A stretch of DNA of 64,000 nucleotides from Macrothele yani (GCA_039090855.1 CM076991.1:103366021-103430020), one strand, 5' to 3'; positions 1 through 11,555 are shown, numbered from the stretch's first letter. Notes: generated from the sequence alone by a model not told the origin. Translations and numbers: made by a program.

Positions 1-182
1 TTCCACGCGAGCTTAATCTTTTTGCAGAATTTCTGCCAAACTCTTCAAAATCCTCCCTCCCCCGTACGATGCTATGCTCCTCTAATAGCCCTCGCAGTTC
101 TGAGCTATTGCGTTGCCACTGTTCCGAAACAAAAATTGAATGAAACATAAGAAATTCATAGAACTAAGGCCTTAACGAAAAC
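1..182. other. window edge, unassigned
   Basis: No recognised feature. The first ~120 bases are open in one minus-strand frame (about 40 codons, charged residues) running off the edge. It could be the end of a coding fragment but matches nothing I recognise. Confidence 0.3.
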
Positions 183-600
183 AAGTTAGTGAAATCATGC
201 AATACATTGATTATGATACGCTTTCCAACATACCAGAAATCATTACTCAAGCTATGAGGATAATGGCTGCAGAATAAATCTTGCTCCTATGTCCTGAACT
301 TTGACCTCAATCCTCCTATTTTCAACAGAGTTCGTTCTCAGGTGGTCCCCTACCACATACTAAAATGTCATCAAAATCGAACCATTTTTACGCAAGTTTT
401 GACGCATAAGGGCAATGGAATGGATTCCGCTCCTATGACCTTTGACCCCGTTTCGCCCAATTCCAATAGGGTTCACTCCCAGTGGTCCTCTACCACATAC
501 TAAAATTTCATTAAAATCAAACCATTTTTACGCGAAGTATCGTGCTGACAGACAGACAGACGGAAAAAGCTGGAGCATATATGCTTCTTCAACCTACGAT
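183..600 (+). repeat. M interspersed repeat, copy 1 (two ~145-bp units)
   Basis: This shares a 5' block (aaatcatgcaat... ending near catcactcaag-like text) with 1147 and 16680. It then carries repeated units with the blocks 'tttgaccccgtttcgccc', 'ggtcccctaccacatac' and 'atcgaaccatttttacgc', and ends in a gacagacagacgg tract. The same text recurs four times in the window, so it is an interspersed repeat. No coding capacity is visible; the 110-aa open frame over it is incidental. Its class is unknown. Confidence 0.8.
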
Positions 601-1140
601 TGGAAAGCGTTAATGAGAAGAGAAAATTTTTATTTTTTTCTTCTTGTCAGACGGGTTTGGGCAAAGGCCTACCCCCTTTCTTTGTATCTGTACCTGTATT
701 TGTATCTTAGTCACTATGTTTTTCCGGCGATCCCCTCTACCTTAATAAAACATTTCTGTCTGCGGTATAGCTGAATTAAGTGAAGAACAATGAATAATTA
801 AACCATGGTAAATATAGTAAAAAACGCTTAGACTACCGCGAATAACTCGGCTTTGAAGAAATTACAAATTATTGACAAAGCAGCGACAAGTTTCGAGCTT
901 GATAAATGAATTACACATGCCATACCCATTGCTGAAGGAATGACCTTTTATCTACGATTTACTGACTTGACGCATGCCCGGAGTTTCCGAAAAAGTAAGT
1001 GATTTGGAGATACGACGTTAAGTAAGAAAATATAAAGAGAGGTGTAGTAATTTCAATAAGAACAGAGAAGCAAAATGTAAACTTGAATAAGCGTATGCAA
1101 GTCACAGAGTGAAGAAAAAAAAACATTCATCAGAATTAAG
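601..1140. other. no recognised feature
   Basis: AT-rich unique-looking sequence. I see no ORF, tRNA-like box or repeat shared with the rest of the window. Confidence 0.5.
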
Positions 1141-1420
1141 CCAAAACAAGTTAGTAAAATCATGCAATGCATGGATTATGATACGCTTTCCAGCATATCA
1201 GAAATCATAGGAAAATGCTCTGGTTTTGAGCGAACTAAACTATTATATAATGTTTGAGGTTCACATATATCAAAATTAAATCTCTTTGTGCCCGTGTTAC
1301 CAATTTCTATTATCAAGAGCTACCACACATAAGCCGTTTTATTATTATAAATCCCATCTAAATCGGGCAATTTTCACGGAAGTTATCGTGCGAAAATAAT
1401 GGCTAACGAATCTCACGCAT
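1141..1420 (+). repeat. M interspersed repeat, copy 2 (diverged)
   Basis: Starts with the same block as copy 1 (aaatcatgcaatgcatgg, tgatacgctttcc) and ends with the degenerate unit 'aatcgggcaattttcacgg...gttatcgtgcg'. The middle differs strongly from copy 1. It lies just downstream of the decayed gypsy element. Confidence 0.65.
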
Positions 1421-1479
1421 GCGCACTGCCAGCAATTAATGACAAAAAAACATTTTTGGCGGAACGGCTTCCGAAGTCG

Positions 1480-1960
1480 TTACTGAACAACATTATTGTA
1501 TTTCGTCGCAATCGAAGCATTTTTAGTCAATACACGAACATTAGGACCAAGCACAGGTTTTAAAACAGTATCCATGAGACGCTGAAAGGTTGCTGGCGCA
1601 TAGGCAAGACCAAATGGCATTCGAAAGAATTCATAGGCCCCAAAAGGTGTAACAAACCCTGTTTTATTAACAGAGTTTGGATGTACAGCTACCTGCCGCT
1701 GGCGATATCCAAAGTAGAAAGCCATTTAGTTGAATATAAATTCTGCAAAATGTCACTAATTACCGGAAGAGGGTAATTTATGCTTGTCGTGACATTCTTC
1801 AATTTGCGATAGTCAACGACAAAGCGAGATTCCCCATTTTTTTAGAAACTAAGAAAGCAATAGCCGACCAGGCGCTAGTAGACTCTTTAATAATGCCAGC
1901 CTGTAACATCCGGCGAATTTGCATCTCGGCTTTACGATGTGGACCACATGGGCAAGGCTT
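1480..1960 (-). pseudogene. Ty3/gypsy reverse transcriptase fragment
   Basis: Reading the minus strand, 1725-1480 encodes a peptide with the gypsy RT block FVTPFGAYEFFRMPFGL followed by APATFQRLMD, the region just before the catalytic YxDD box. Further upstream on that strand (about 1960-1740) other frames carry VVDYRKL and YPLP, the standard gypsy RT entry motifs. The frames are separated by stops and shifts. The catalytic YxDD, RNase H and integrase are absent: coding resemblance ends near 1500 in a short stretch resembling the M repeat. This is a dead fragment of a pol gene that would copy element RNA into DNA. Family assignment is firm; the exact clade is not. Confidence 0.85.
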
Positions 1961-1965
1961 TGCAG

Positions 1966-2545
1966 CTATATAGGTTTAGCTCCACCAGTCTCAATGATAT
2001 AATATACTACCTGAGTGAATCCTGGTTGTTCTGAGAACAAACCAGGGTCTTTTGTGCAACAATTGTAACAATAACAATTTCTGCTCTGGTGAAAGTCTCT
2101 TACTGAGGAGAGTGGTTGAGAGATCAGGATCCTGAGGAATCTCAACAACTGGTTCCGACATAGAAGTAACTTTACGCTCAAAGTTAAGTGTTAAATGAAA
2201 GGACTTGATAAAATCTAATCCCAACAGACAGTCAAGAGGTAAATAATTTCACAACAGGAATGTGTGTGAGAGCTTAGCTGACCCTCATTGGATAGGTAGG
2301 GTCACAGAACCTGCTACGGAAAAAAACAGCATTGTTGGTCCTCCGCAGGCTTTAACAGAAATATCAGGAAAAGAAACAGAGAAAAAATGTGTATTCAACG
2401 CATAAATGTCCGATCTACTGTCAATATTTGTTTGCACAATTAAGGGACCCAAAGTAAGTAACACCTCAGGTAAAATTGGAGCTTGAATGGCTCAGAAAGT
2501 TGACTGTAGGTCATTTTTAGCAGGCATGGGAGGTAGCGAAGCCTT
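1966..2545 (-). pseudogene. Ty3/gypsy protease / linker fragment
   Basis: Minus-strand frames between gag and RT carry LLGLDFIKSFHLTLNF (2224 region), which matches the C-terminal block of retropepsin-like proteases (GxDxL/F type), preceded near 2420 by an IDS-type active-site-like triplet in a broken frame. Downstream is a linker with LSPEQKLLLLQLL leading to RT. Stops interrupt every frame. Order on the minus strand (gag, protease, RT) is the normal gypsy order, which supports one decayed element rather than separate fragments. Confidence 0.7.
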
Positions 2546-3297
2546 GCTCCTACCTCCGTTTGTAGTTTAAAGGAGGCTGACTCCTGGAATTTGCAACCGT
2601 TTGAAGAGAGCCTTGTTGAAATCTTGAATTTGCAGCATACTGCTGATATCCGACAATGAATGTGCCAGCAGTGTGGCTACGGTCGCCTGAATGGTCACGA
2701 GAAGCATAATGAGTTTGGAATTGGTGATACTTGGGGAAATTATTCTCCCGAGAATATTGCCTATTCATAGGAGTTGATTCCTTATGATAGGTTTGTTGTT
2801 GAGATGGTCCACGACGGTGAGGAGGAATATGCCTTGGCTGAGACGGTTCTGGTTGACTCCTGCACTGCGGTACCAGCCGGTGCTCAGAATATCTATTTGA
2901 ACTATATCCTGCAGAAGAAGTTTGAGCAGCCAAACCATAGCATTCTTTATAAACTCGTATCGTCCTAAGGCCCTCCTGAATTGTCTTGTGTTTACGAACA
3001 TCCAGAAAATCTTGTAAAAATGGATTGAGCTGCTACAAGTGGGTGTCCAGTATGTCTGCATCAGAGGCATTCGGGTCGCACAACCGATATAGCCGAGGTG
3101 TTTCCAGGGCAAAAGAGACCGGGCTATCATTTGGACGCTGCTGCCTGGAAAACAGCCTCTGAGCAATGCCCGCTTTCTTAAGGCCATAAGGAAAAATCTC
3201 AAGAAAGTCGGCTCGAAATTGAGCATAAGAAGTTTCCTGGTTTATTGTGCGCCATTGTCGGTACCAAAATTTAGCTGCATCTTTCATGCAGGTTCCG

Positions 3298-3638
3298 GCA
3301 ATCTGAATTTCAGATCAGATCAGATGTAGAGTATTTTAGGAAGGGAGTGTCTGACCCCAGGTCTTAAACAATCCTTAGAAATAGGAAGTTTGGAGATTTG
3401 GGCTAGAATGCCCGATAGGAAAGTGATACGGAAGCGAGGTAGAAACGGGGAGGAAGACGTCCTTATTTATTACCGGGGGTCCAGTACCCGGGGTCCGACG
3501 GCTTAACGTGCCCATCCGACGTACGGCGGATATTTAGTTGTTCGAGCGTTCGTACCTGCCTGGGATCGAACCCGAGGTCTTCTCCGTGGCAGTCACGAAC
3601 GTTGACCACTGGGCCACCCCTGCCCGCAATCTGAATTT
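3298..3638 (-). mobile_element. tRNA-derived SINE (family A) with 13-bp TSD
   Basis: The 315-bp body (3311-3625) is bounded by perfect direct repeats gcaatctgaattt at 3298-3310 and 3626-3638. On the minus strand its 5' end is tRNA-like: gtggcccagtggtcaacg (A box) and gggttcgatccca (B box). Its 3' end is a short (atctg)n tail. It interrupts the gypsy gag. The 3' segment 'ttttaggaagggagtgtctga' recurs at about 53616. Confidence 0.9.
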
Positions 3639-3864
3639 GGCAATCTTCTGGGATATTGTAGAGGTCGAAATGGTCATCAATATCTTCCAGAAATTTTAGA
3701 GAGCCACCTGTATCATTGAAAATAATTAAGCCAGCCTGAGGTACATAGTAGAAAACATTTTTACTCCGTCTGGTCGTAGAGATTGGGGTATAAGTTTGCT
3801 CCCGCCTGAGCTCCCTATGCATATCTGGATTGACATTGACATTCAGATTTGGGGTTGAACTTCC

Positions 3865-4025
3865 GAGTATAAACTTTTAAGATGGCAATCCGTTTTGTGG
3901 TGTAAATATGACAAGGATGGTAAGTCAGATAAAATCCGGAATTTCGTCGTCCCAGAGAGGGAATCAAACCCGCGTCTCTCATATAGCGCCCGGGTATGCT
4001 AACCACTACACCACCCAGAACGACC
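3865..4025 (-). mobile_element. tRNA-derived SINE (family B)
   Basis: On the minus strand it begins gtcgttctgggtggtgtag, with A box tggtgtagtggttagcat and B box gggtttgattccc, followed by a body containing tatctgacttaccatcc. A second copy with the same head and body lies at 17508-17680. It sits inside the gypsy gag. I could not define a clean target-site duplication, so the 3' boundary is approximate. Confidence 0.8.
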
Positions 4026-4150
4026 AAGTCTCAAGTTTCCGATTGATTTGAATATAACCATCCCAGGATTTGCTAGTCGAAGCAATCGGCATTCATGTTT
4101 AGCAAATCTGGAGGTTAAGAATCCTCCAGATAGTATGCAAACTCATTGAA

Positions 4151-4372
4151 GTCATGGCGCAGTGGTCTAAGCGATGGCCTCTGATCAATCGTCCGAAAGG
4201 GGTCCGGGTTCGAATCCCGGTGAGGCATGGATGTTGTGTTTGTCTTACGGCACTGGCTCTCTCCCTTCCCTGGAACCAGTGACCCTAAATTAGGGACGGG
4301 CGACTGCTTATAGCCCATTGAGTTGCTCACGGTGGTCGTTAAACCTTCAATCAAAAAAAAAAAAAAAAAAAA
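4151..4372 (+). mobile_element. tRNA-derived SINE (family C), poly(A) tail
   Basis: Head tggcgcagtggtctaag (A box) and gggttcgaatcccgg (B box), then a conserved body (atgttgtgtttgtcttacgg ... gctcacggtggtcgtt) ending in an 18-A tail. The same family occurs at 45532, 47095, 47141, 53313 and 54175. The flanking aagtca on both sides is a short candidate TSD. It splits gag near the N terminus. Confidence 0.88.
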
Positions 4373-4599
4373 GTCAACGAGTGAAAGATTGAAGCCACGA
4401 GCTTCATAAAGCTGCTGACGTCTGTTATTGTTCACAGATACCGGCAAGGGCGTATTACACGCCTGCTCGAATGGAGTATTATATTGCACTTCTTGCTGCG
4501 TCATAATGGGAATTTTGCTGCGAAAAAGAGGGTGCGGTCCACAGGAAAGTTCGGGCGCCAATATAACGTAATTATCTTCCCGTTGTAGCTGTAGAACTT

Positions 4600-6080
4600 C
4601 CTTAACGTCAGTGATTACGTTATGTGTACTAAAGTCAATGTAATATTAGACGATACCCATAGGCATTCAAGAAAGAGGTCAATTTTTGCACTTACTAATA
4701 AGTTTATCTGCTTGGATGTTGTTCGCTCTACACTCATATCTAATTCATTAGCGTACTCAATACAATAGCAGCTATTTAACACCGAATAGTGTAACAGCAA
4801 TCCACAGCACGTCTATCAACAATAAAATTAATCTCCCAGAAGGAACCGCTGCATCGCATTTTTATCTAACGCTCTTATCAGAACACACATACGCCAATCT
4901 CGATCCGACCTCAGATTGTTGCCAACGTCATTCTCGTTTGAGGGAAAAGATAAGGTTTGAAAATATCTAAGAGAACGAACACAAATTTACATAGAAAAAG
5001 AGACTCAAAAGGAAAGTTAAAATAGAATATACGTTACAATTCGTGGTTTAGAACATCGATTTTTTTACGTAGAAGATTGGTCAATTGAGCACTGTCGTAT
5101 TCTATAAAATCATAGGAGTTCCTATGATAACTGAACTAAAAAAGAAACCCACCTCTTTTCTAACATCTTCATAAGAAGAGATAAAGTAAAACATTCCATT
5201 CAATTAGAAGCATCCATTTTAATGATGATAAGTTCGTAAGTTCAACCCATTTTGTTTTTAAAAGGCGAATTTCTTCCCCTACTTCCGCTTGTTCCATCTC
5301 GTCTCGTGGCTTCACGTCATGAATTTTCCTAAATCATGACAATATTAATCGTTCGGTCGGTAATTCACTCACCTGCCAATGCTGGTTTCACGATTGTATC
5401 CTTAGAAGGAACTAATGATTAATCGACGAACTCAGTGATATCAGCTCTTCTGGCAATCAAACATCACGAGTGAGGGCAAGAAGTATTCTGACATCAACGA
5501 CCTTTGAACTCCTTCATGTGGCTGGGTCTACAGGTAGGTAGCGTCTGCTGTTGTTATTTATGACTGATTACGTCACGCCAACTCTCTAAGGAGGTGCATT
5601 AATAAAACAAAATTTCGGAACGGAAAGAAAGTAGTACAGAGTGCAAAAGTAGTATGGTGTTAACCAAGATTCTGCACGACACCCGAATGTAAAACTATGT
5701 AATTTAAAAGGTTTCATTTGCCGATTACGAAGAGCTGTCGAAAAGTTTTAGGAACGTCTCGAGAAAAGAAATTTAGCGGAGTGATTAGTCAACATGTCTT
5801 CTTCAAAATAATTAATTCCATGGACGTCACAAAACGTGTGTGAGTGAAATTTTACTTGCCCACTCTGCCGCCTACTCAGTTCAAGGCGTTCCATTTTTCA
5901 ATTTTTTAAACTTTAAAGTACAATCTGAACTTTGCCAAGTAACAATAAGTCTTGTTTTTCTCGTCGTGTAGCTCCATGTATTCCCTAAGGAAGTGTGTTG
6001 CTTATTTCCCCGTAGTACAGTTATCAATACAGCATCTGCAAGTCCACGAAAATTATACAGAGTAATTCAAAATAAACAAA
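4600..6080. other. no recognised feature
   Basis: No ORF above background, no repeat shared with the window, and no tRNA-like boxes. This is the longest unremarkable stretch near the left end. Confidence 0.45.
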
Positions 6081-6124
6081 GACATCGCTCTTTCCACGTT
6101 TTAACAACACATAGCAACCGAAAA

Positions 6125-6215
6125 GTTGTTATCCGGTCACCGCTGGGGATCCGAATCCCAGATCTCTCGATATTTAGCCAAGCGCGTTAGCCTTGCGCTT
6201 TGGTGGCCAACAATC
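6125..6215 (-). mobile_element. tRNA-like SINE relic
   Basis: The minus strand reads as a tRNA-like head: ggccaccaaagcgcaaggct and a B-box-like gggattcggatcccc. No tail or TSD was seen, and no other copy in the window. It is called a SINE relic rather than a tRNA gene because the acceptor stem does not close convincingly. Confidence 0.5.
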
Positions 6216-6359
6216 AACGACGCTATGTGTGTTTTTCTGTCAGCTTCTGACATCATAAATCCGTAAGATGGGCTCAGCTACTGAGACGTCTCCATCTGGT
6301 GGGCATTAACTGCACTGGGTATATATTAATTATCGCAGTTAAATCCAAAGGACGAGGTC

Positions 6360-6442
6360 CAAAGTGAAAATCCTCCAAATACGCGCGGCGAGGGCAAGAT
6401 CCAAATTAAATCTCTCAACGTATTTGGAGGATTTTCACTTTG
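6360..6442. repeat. 24-bp perfect inverted repeat (hairpin)
   Basis: Left arm 6360-6383 and right arm 6419-6442 are exact reverse complements (outer caaagtgaaaatcc... inner ...caaatacg), with a 35-nt loop. It lies exactly at the left boundary of the inverted transposase pair that follows. Confidence 0.9.
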
Positions 6443-6835
6443 TAATTCAAAATTATTCATATGATTTCAGAAGAGCATAATTCCACACCTATCAACCGTG
6501 TATGGCCTGGGCAGACACCAAATGAAAGAGGAAATCTCCGGGTTTTTTGTAGGTCACCATGAGAGGGCTCCACTGTCATTGTGGTACCACCCCATTGTTC
6601 ACTGTTTCCTCGACGAAGTGCTTCCCTTGGTATTGGATTGGTCGCAGTGGACCCCATGACATGGTGCTCTACAGCTGGCCACTTAAGTCACCGGAGCTTA
6701 CACCGTGCAACTTCTTCTTTTGGGGGTATATTAAGGATACTGTGTACATGCCACCGTAACCTACATACAACCTTGGAGCTCTTCCTGGGTTATAGGCAAC
6801 ATTTCTAATGCGCAGATTTACTCGTTCCAGCATGT
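6443..6835 (+). pseudogene. Tc1/mariner-superfamily transposase 3' fragment (left arm)
   Basis: The plus-strand frame 6559-6759 ends PELTPCNFFFWGYIKDTVYMPP, the hallmark C-terminal region around the third catalytic residue in a common arthropod IS630/mariner group (LTPxDFFLWG). The third acidic residue is replaced by Asn here (TPCN). Other frames cover the rest, so it is frameshifted. It is an inverted homologue of 6840-7225. Without its upstream catalytic region it cannot encode an active transposase. Confidence 0.75.
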
Positions 6836-6839
6836 CCGT

Positions 6840-7225
6840 TGTCACTTACTCCACCGCAGTAACAATGCGTTTTTTGAGCTCATCCAGGGTTGTAAGCAAC
6901 GGTGGCATATACACAGTATTCTTAACATACCCCCAAAATAAGAAGTTGCACTTTGTTAGTTTCAGTAACCTAAGTGACCTGCTGTAGAACACCAATTCAT
7001 GGGGTCCACTGCCACCAATCGAATGACAAGAGAACACTTCTTTGAGGAAAAGGTTAACATTACAATGCCAATGAGACGGCCCCACATTGACAGTCGAGCC
7101 CGGTCATGGTGACCAACTAAAACTCCGAGATTTCCTCTTTCATTTGGTGTATGCCCAGGACATACAAGGTTGATAGGTATGGAATTATGCTCTTCTGAAA
7201 TGAGATGAATCATTTTGAATTACTC
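6840..7225 (-). pseudogene. Tc1/mariner-superfamily transposase 3' fragment (right arm)
   Basis: Minus-strand frame 7085-6846 carries KLTKCNFLFWGYVKNTVYMPP followed by TTLDELKKRIVTAV, the usual C-terminal helix of this transposase group. It aligns by eye, with many differences, to the reverse complement of 6443-6835, down to shared outer ends (gtaattcaaaat near both extremities). The catalytic Asp position is again Asn. Upstream domains are missing. Confidence 0.78.
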
Positions 7226-7229
7226 TCTA

Positions 7230-9305
7230 TTGTTGTTCTCCTATCAAATCCTTAATTTAAGCCCTTTTCATGTTAGTATGGCCAGGTGCGAGTGAGGAGG
7301 GTGAATAGGAATTCATCGAAGGTGGCCATTACTAATTACTCTGCTATTTATTTGTGCTGCTACGTAAGGGATTTCAACACGCAAAGTTTAGTTGTTATAC
7401 AAAGCCTGCCCATCGGCAGTGAGGGAGTAGGACGTGGCTGACAACTGTTTTGGAAGAAAGGAGTTCAAGACGAGGTTAATTGTTTGTAGGAAGGGAGTCG
7501 AGGAGGGGAAAGGTACTGCACCTGCGTGCAGGCCGTAACTACCGGTAAGTCAGGATGCCGGTAGCCTTCCCAGAATGGTTACACCAAGGGCATAAATTAT
7601 TTCTCTGTGGGGCGTAAAAATAGAAAAGCACAATGCATGAATAAATTTAAAGAAATTGCAACGGAAGAAGAAAGCTGTAAACGACAGTACTTTCTTTTTA
7701 AAGACTTTAGTTAGCGGCATCCAGTATTCCACGCAACTTCCCGGAGTACAGAATAATCTGCGCATTGAGGTGTGAACCTCTTGCATGCACAAAAGTAATT
7801 ATCTGAAATAGAGGATGGAGGGATACAAAACAATATGCGGATGTTCCTCAGTGACCTTTCCTATAACGCGGTAAGGAGCTAACTAGTCATCTGTGTTGTG
7901 TTTGACCTTCAGAGTTCAACCTTTAACGGAACTTTTTCAAGCCCTACTCCGAGAGTGTTTTTTTATTGTTCCGTTCACCATCTGGTACTCATTCGTTCTG
8001 CGTTGGTTAGTTTTTGATTCTATATTTTTGCGGAATGCTATGTTGTCCGCATAAACATCGTTTTTGCATTTTATTTGATACTTACATCCGTTGGCTCTTG
8101 GATATTTAATTCACCTATTTTAGCAAAATTATGTCAAAAAATGGGTGAGATATTTGAAGGAACATAACACTTTCCTCTAACGGAGGTGTGAGAAAATATA
8201 AGCTGCGTATTATTTGAATGGAATTGGTAAATCTTTATCTGGAACGGAGGTTATTTCAAATCTCACCCTTCCAGATAAGTAAAGCGTGCTCCAGCTGTGC
8301 CTACGTGTCGTTATTTCACCTTAACCGTAATCCATGAAATGAACTATATGTAAAACATTTACTTTCAGACCCTTGACCTACGCATAAAACTTTCTTTTAA
8401 TCATGCCTGCTTCTTGTGCTGTGGCAGTGTATTATATGGGTATGTAACTCTTCAGGTTGCACTAATTTTATTAAAAGTGGATGGACGGAAAATTAACAAA
8501 AAGGGCCCCAAATTTTGAAATCTTTAGTATTACAAACAGTGCAAAAACTGAATTTTAAATCTTTAATATTCCAAAAATTGCAAAAGACAGTTCCAAAATG
8601 AAGGAGTGTGCATCTGGGGGAAGTGGGTGGTAGTGGTGGTGCACGAATTCGTTTTCAGACTATAGCAAAAAAAAAATTACAAATCCTTTTAGTAATTCAT
8701 AATAAATTTGCTATTAAACTGGTCCCTGCAAAAATAACATTCGTCCAGCCTAATTTCGAAGTCTAGCGACGTACCTGGTTAGTTCTCTTTTCTGTTGATA
8801 AACAAAACAAAAACACACCCAACAGAGATTCTGCCATCGTTGGGGACAAACGAGAAACTGCTGTGACTGCCACAAACAGAAGTGGCCAGGAATTTTAGCC
8901 TTCTGGCCCACTGCTAAAACCACACGAGTAGTATAAAAGCGGGTCTTCTGCGTAGATTAGGTCTATGAGTGGCGCTTGAGGAGGCGCGCTGTGGCGCAGG
9001 TCGGCTGCTAGCGGAGAAGGTGGACGGGAATACTGCTGAGCGGTTGCCCCTCACTAATGAATAACTGTCGGTCTCAATGTTGCCGTGAGGCACGCTTGCT
9101 CCGATGACGTCACATGCTTACATTGAGCGCGCCTCCGATTGACGATGTTTGCTCACGACGATCTCTTGTTCTGCCTCTGGTGTGAGGAACAAAGTGATTA
9201 CGTGCTGAAAGTAATTCAAGTTAAAAAAAGCAATGCCGTCTTGCGCACGATTTTATAAAAAAAGTTTTATGTTAAAAAGCATATTTACAGATTAAAAAAA
9301 TATAT
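7230..9305. other. no recognised gene; isolated TATA-like motif
   Basis: No ORF or repeat that I can support. A TATAAAAG motif at about 8931 is followed by a locally GC-richer 250 bp, so a promoter is possible, but no downstream coding frame supports it. Confidence 0.4.
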
Positions 9306-9337
<32 letters not shown>

Positions 9338-11338
9338 TGTCAACCATTATCAATCCACTGCTGGACGAAGGTCTCCCCAAGTTTCCTCCAAAACGGTCTG
9401 TCTTGTGCCAGTCTCCTCCATGTCACTCCCGCATATTTTCGAATTTCATCCACCCATCTCCCATGTGATCTTCTTCCGGGTCTTTTCCTGTCCCTTGGAA
9501 TCCAATCTAAAATGTCGGCTGTCCATCGATGGTCTGTCCTTCTGGCAGTATGTCCAGCCCATTGCCATTCCAGGGATTTAACTCTGATCATGGTGTTTTC
9601 CACTCCTGTCATTTTTGGAATCCACGAGTTCCTCTTCGTATCTCTCCTGGTTACACTAAGCATGCACCTCTCCATGCTTCTTTGATTTGTCTGCAGCCTT
9701 TGTATGTCTCTTTTAGTTAAGGCACCATACGTAAACACTGGAAGGATGTATTGACCAAACACTTTTCTTTTAAGACATAATGGCATATTGCTCTTGAAAA
9801 TCATGCTGTTTCTTCCAAAAGCTCTCCAGGCAAGTTTTGTACGCCGATTAATTTCTTTATCAATGTGATAGTCACTTGATATCTGCTGTCCAAGAAAAAC
9901 GTACGTGTCTGTTATCTCGCTTTTCTCCATCAATCGAAAAATCTTCATTTTTTGTAAAAGCATTGAACCTCACTTTTGTCTTCTGAAAGTTCATTTTTAA
10001 TCCCACTTCTTCACTCTTGTCAGCAAGTTCCTGGATCATACTCTGCAGCTCTGATGGGGTAGTTGCAAAACTGACTACGTCATCAGCAAAACGAAGGTGG
10101 GTTAGATAATTTCCATTAATCTTTATCCCTTTGTTTTCCCAGTTCAGTGATTGAAAGACTTTTTGCTATGTGGCATTAAAGAGCTTCGGATATATGGTGT
10201 CACCTTGTCTCACTCTTTTTCCAATTTTTATGTGTGTTGTATTTTCAAACAGCCGAATCTTTGCACTTGCATTTTCATAGATGTTATTAATAATATTAAT
10301 GTATGCATCTTCAATACCGCAGGATTTCAGAACCATTGTAACTGCTGATGGTTTCACCGAATCAAAGGCTTTTTCATAATCGATAAAAGCCACGCACAAT
10401 GGAAGTTCATATTCCCTCGCTCTTTCAATTAGTTCTCTCAGTACGTCGATATGATCTATTGTGCTGTAGCCACTACTGAATCCAGCTTGTTCTCTCGGTT
10501 GAGACATGTCCAGTGTTACCTTCAAGTGGTGTGAAAGAACTTTAGTTAAGATTTTATAAACCACTGATAGGAGGCTGATAGGTCTGTATTTCCTGAGATC
10601 CTTAATGTCCCCTTTTTTATGTAGCAGAATCATTGTAGCGGTGTTCCAATCCTCAGGAATCTTCCCTTCATTAAGGCATCGAGTGAAAATTTGGGCGAGT
10701 ACTGTTTCGATTTCTCCACTTGCTTCTTGTATGATGTCTACAGTAATTCCATCTTCTCCTGGAGCTTTTCCCCGCTTCATGTTCTTGATTGCATGTGCAA
10801 TTTCTGCTGGGAGGACTAGAAGAACTCTGGTACTGGTAGCTTTCATGATGTCTGGAGTACATGTATCATCCCTTTCATATAATTTGGAGTAGACATCTTT
10901 TACTCTTGTCAAAATTTCACCTCTATTTCCTGTTACAGAAACATCTTCTTTACTCAGTGCCATAGTCTGTTTTCTTCAATTACTGAGATGTCTCTTTGCT
11001 ATCTTTAGGCTTTGGTTGTTTTCAGTTGCTTTCCTCACTAGTTCACAGTTGAATTTCCTTACGTCTTCAGATGGCAGCCTAGTCCGCTCCTCCGGAGATT
11101 CTTAGCACCCTCTGCCTTCATGTCGCACTGGCCGCTGCCTTGCGCCAGGTACTTTCCAGCTGCCGGAGACTGAGGGCCAAGATTTAAGTTGTGGAGTCAT
11201 TTTGGAGGGATTTGGCCATAACTCACCACGCTGGCCAAGCGGATTGGTGAGTGTGGCATAGCATTTCCTCTAACCCCGACGGTATAGTTATACCGCTATT
11301 GGCGGTCGTGGCGGAGTTGACATTTGTCAAGGGGAGAT
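9306..11338 (-). mobile_element. RTE-clade LINE, copy A (internal deletion)
   Basis: The 3' end is (atc)n at 9306, i.e. a (gat)n tail in element orientation, preceded by TA repeats. Minus-strand frames 10963-10166 and 9963-9340 encode RT with PGEDGITVDIIQEA, AFIDYEKAFDSV and KRVRQGDT and the RTE C-terminal tail. A frameshift near 9963-10166 removes the FADD catalytic box from a continuous frame. Compared with copies B and G, about 1.08 kb is missing at about 11068-11070: the text jumps from tacgtcttcag to atggcagcc, deleting the whole endonuclease and part of the linker. The 5' UTR segment 11071-11338 remains. Non-autonomous and dead. Confidence 0.92.
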
Positions 11339-11342
11339 ACAC

Positions 11343-11545
11343 ACACATAAGACCTTTCGAGCTTATGTAACGTACCAGGAGATGTGACGTACCAGCCCGA
11401 AGGACGCACACGACATAAAGGCAGATAGGAATCAGAATAAAAAACGTCCGCGTAGCTCAATTGGTAGAGCAACTTGTTTCGGAATAAGCGGACTCGGGTT
11501 CGAATCCTGGCGTAGATCAAAATTGACGAAGAAATTTACTTCGTT
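11343..11545 (+). repeat. tRNA-like repeat unit 1 (SINE-like)
   Basis: Contains gtccgcgtagctcaattgg, an anticodon-arm-like segment and gggttcgaatcctgg, i.e. both Pol III boxes of a tRNA-like head, with leader text (acgtaccaggagatgtgacg, aggcagataggaatcag) and trailer text (gaaatttacttcgttata) that recur in unit 2. The acceptor stem is degenerate in this copy. Confidence 0.75.
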
Positions 11546-11555
11546 ATAATGGCGC

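Larger units (their letters stand above)
2546..4561 (-). pseudogene. Ty3/gypsy gag, broken by three SINEs
   Basis: Minus-strand fragments at 4561-4375, 4150-4030, 3860-3639, 3297-3033 and 2970-2550 add up to a gag polyprotein. The 3287-3033 piece has the retrotransposon-gag core (AAKFWYRQWRTI, then YAQFRADFLEIFP and FALETPRLYRL), and the 2933-2550 piece is a Gln/Ser/Arg-rich nucleic-acid-binding-like tail. No CCHC knuckle is seen. The pieces are separated by SINEs of three families (3311-3625, ~3865-4025, 4151-4372), and frameshifts also occur outside the SINEs. Gag would form the particle that packages element RNA. No LTR or primer-binding site could be identified. Confidence 0.8.

Noticed and set aside
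4151..4240. tRNA genes at SINE heads (also 45532, 47141, 53313, 17508, 38637)
   Set aside because: Both Pol III boxes are present, but each is fused to a shared body and tail with target duplications, and acceptor stems are mostly degenerate.
5993..6190. Small ORF as a gene
   Set aside because: It overlaps a tRNA-like relic and has no recognisable feature.
8925..8950. TATA-box promoter of a host gene
   Set aside because: A lone TATAAAAG with no downstream coding frame, splice signals or conserved context that I can support.
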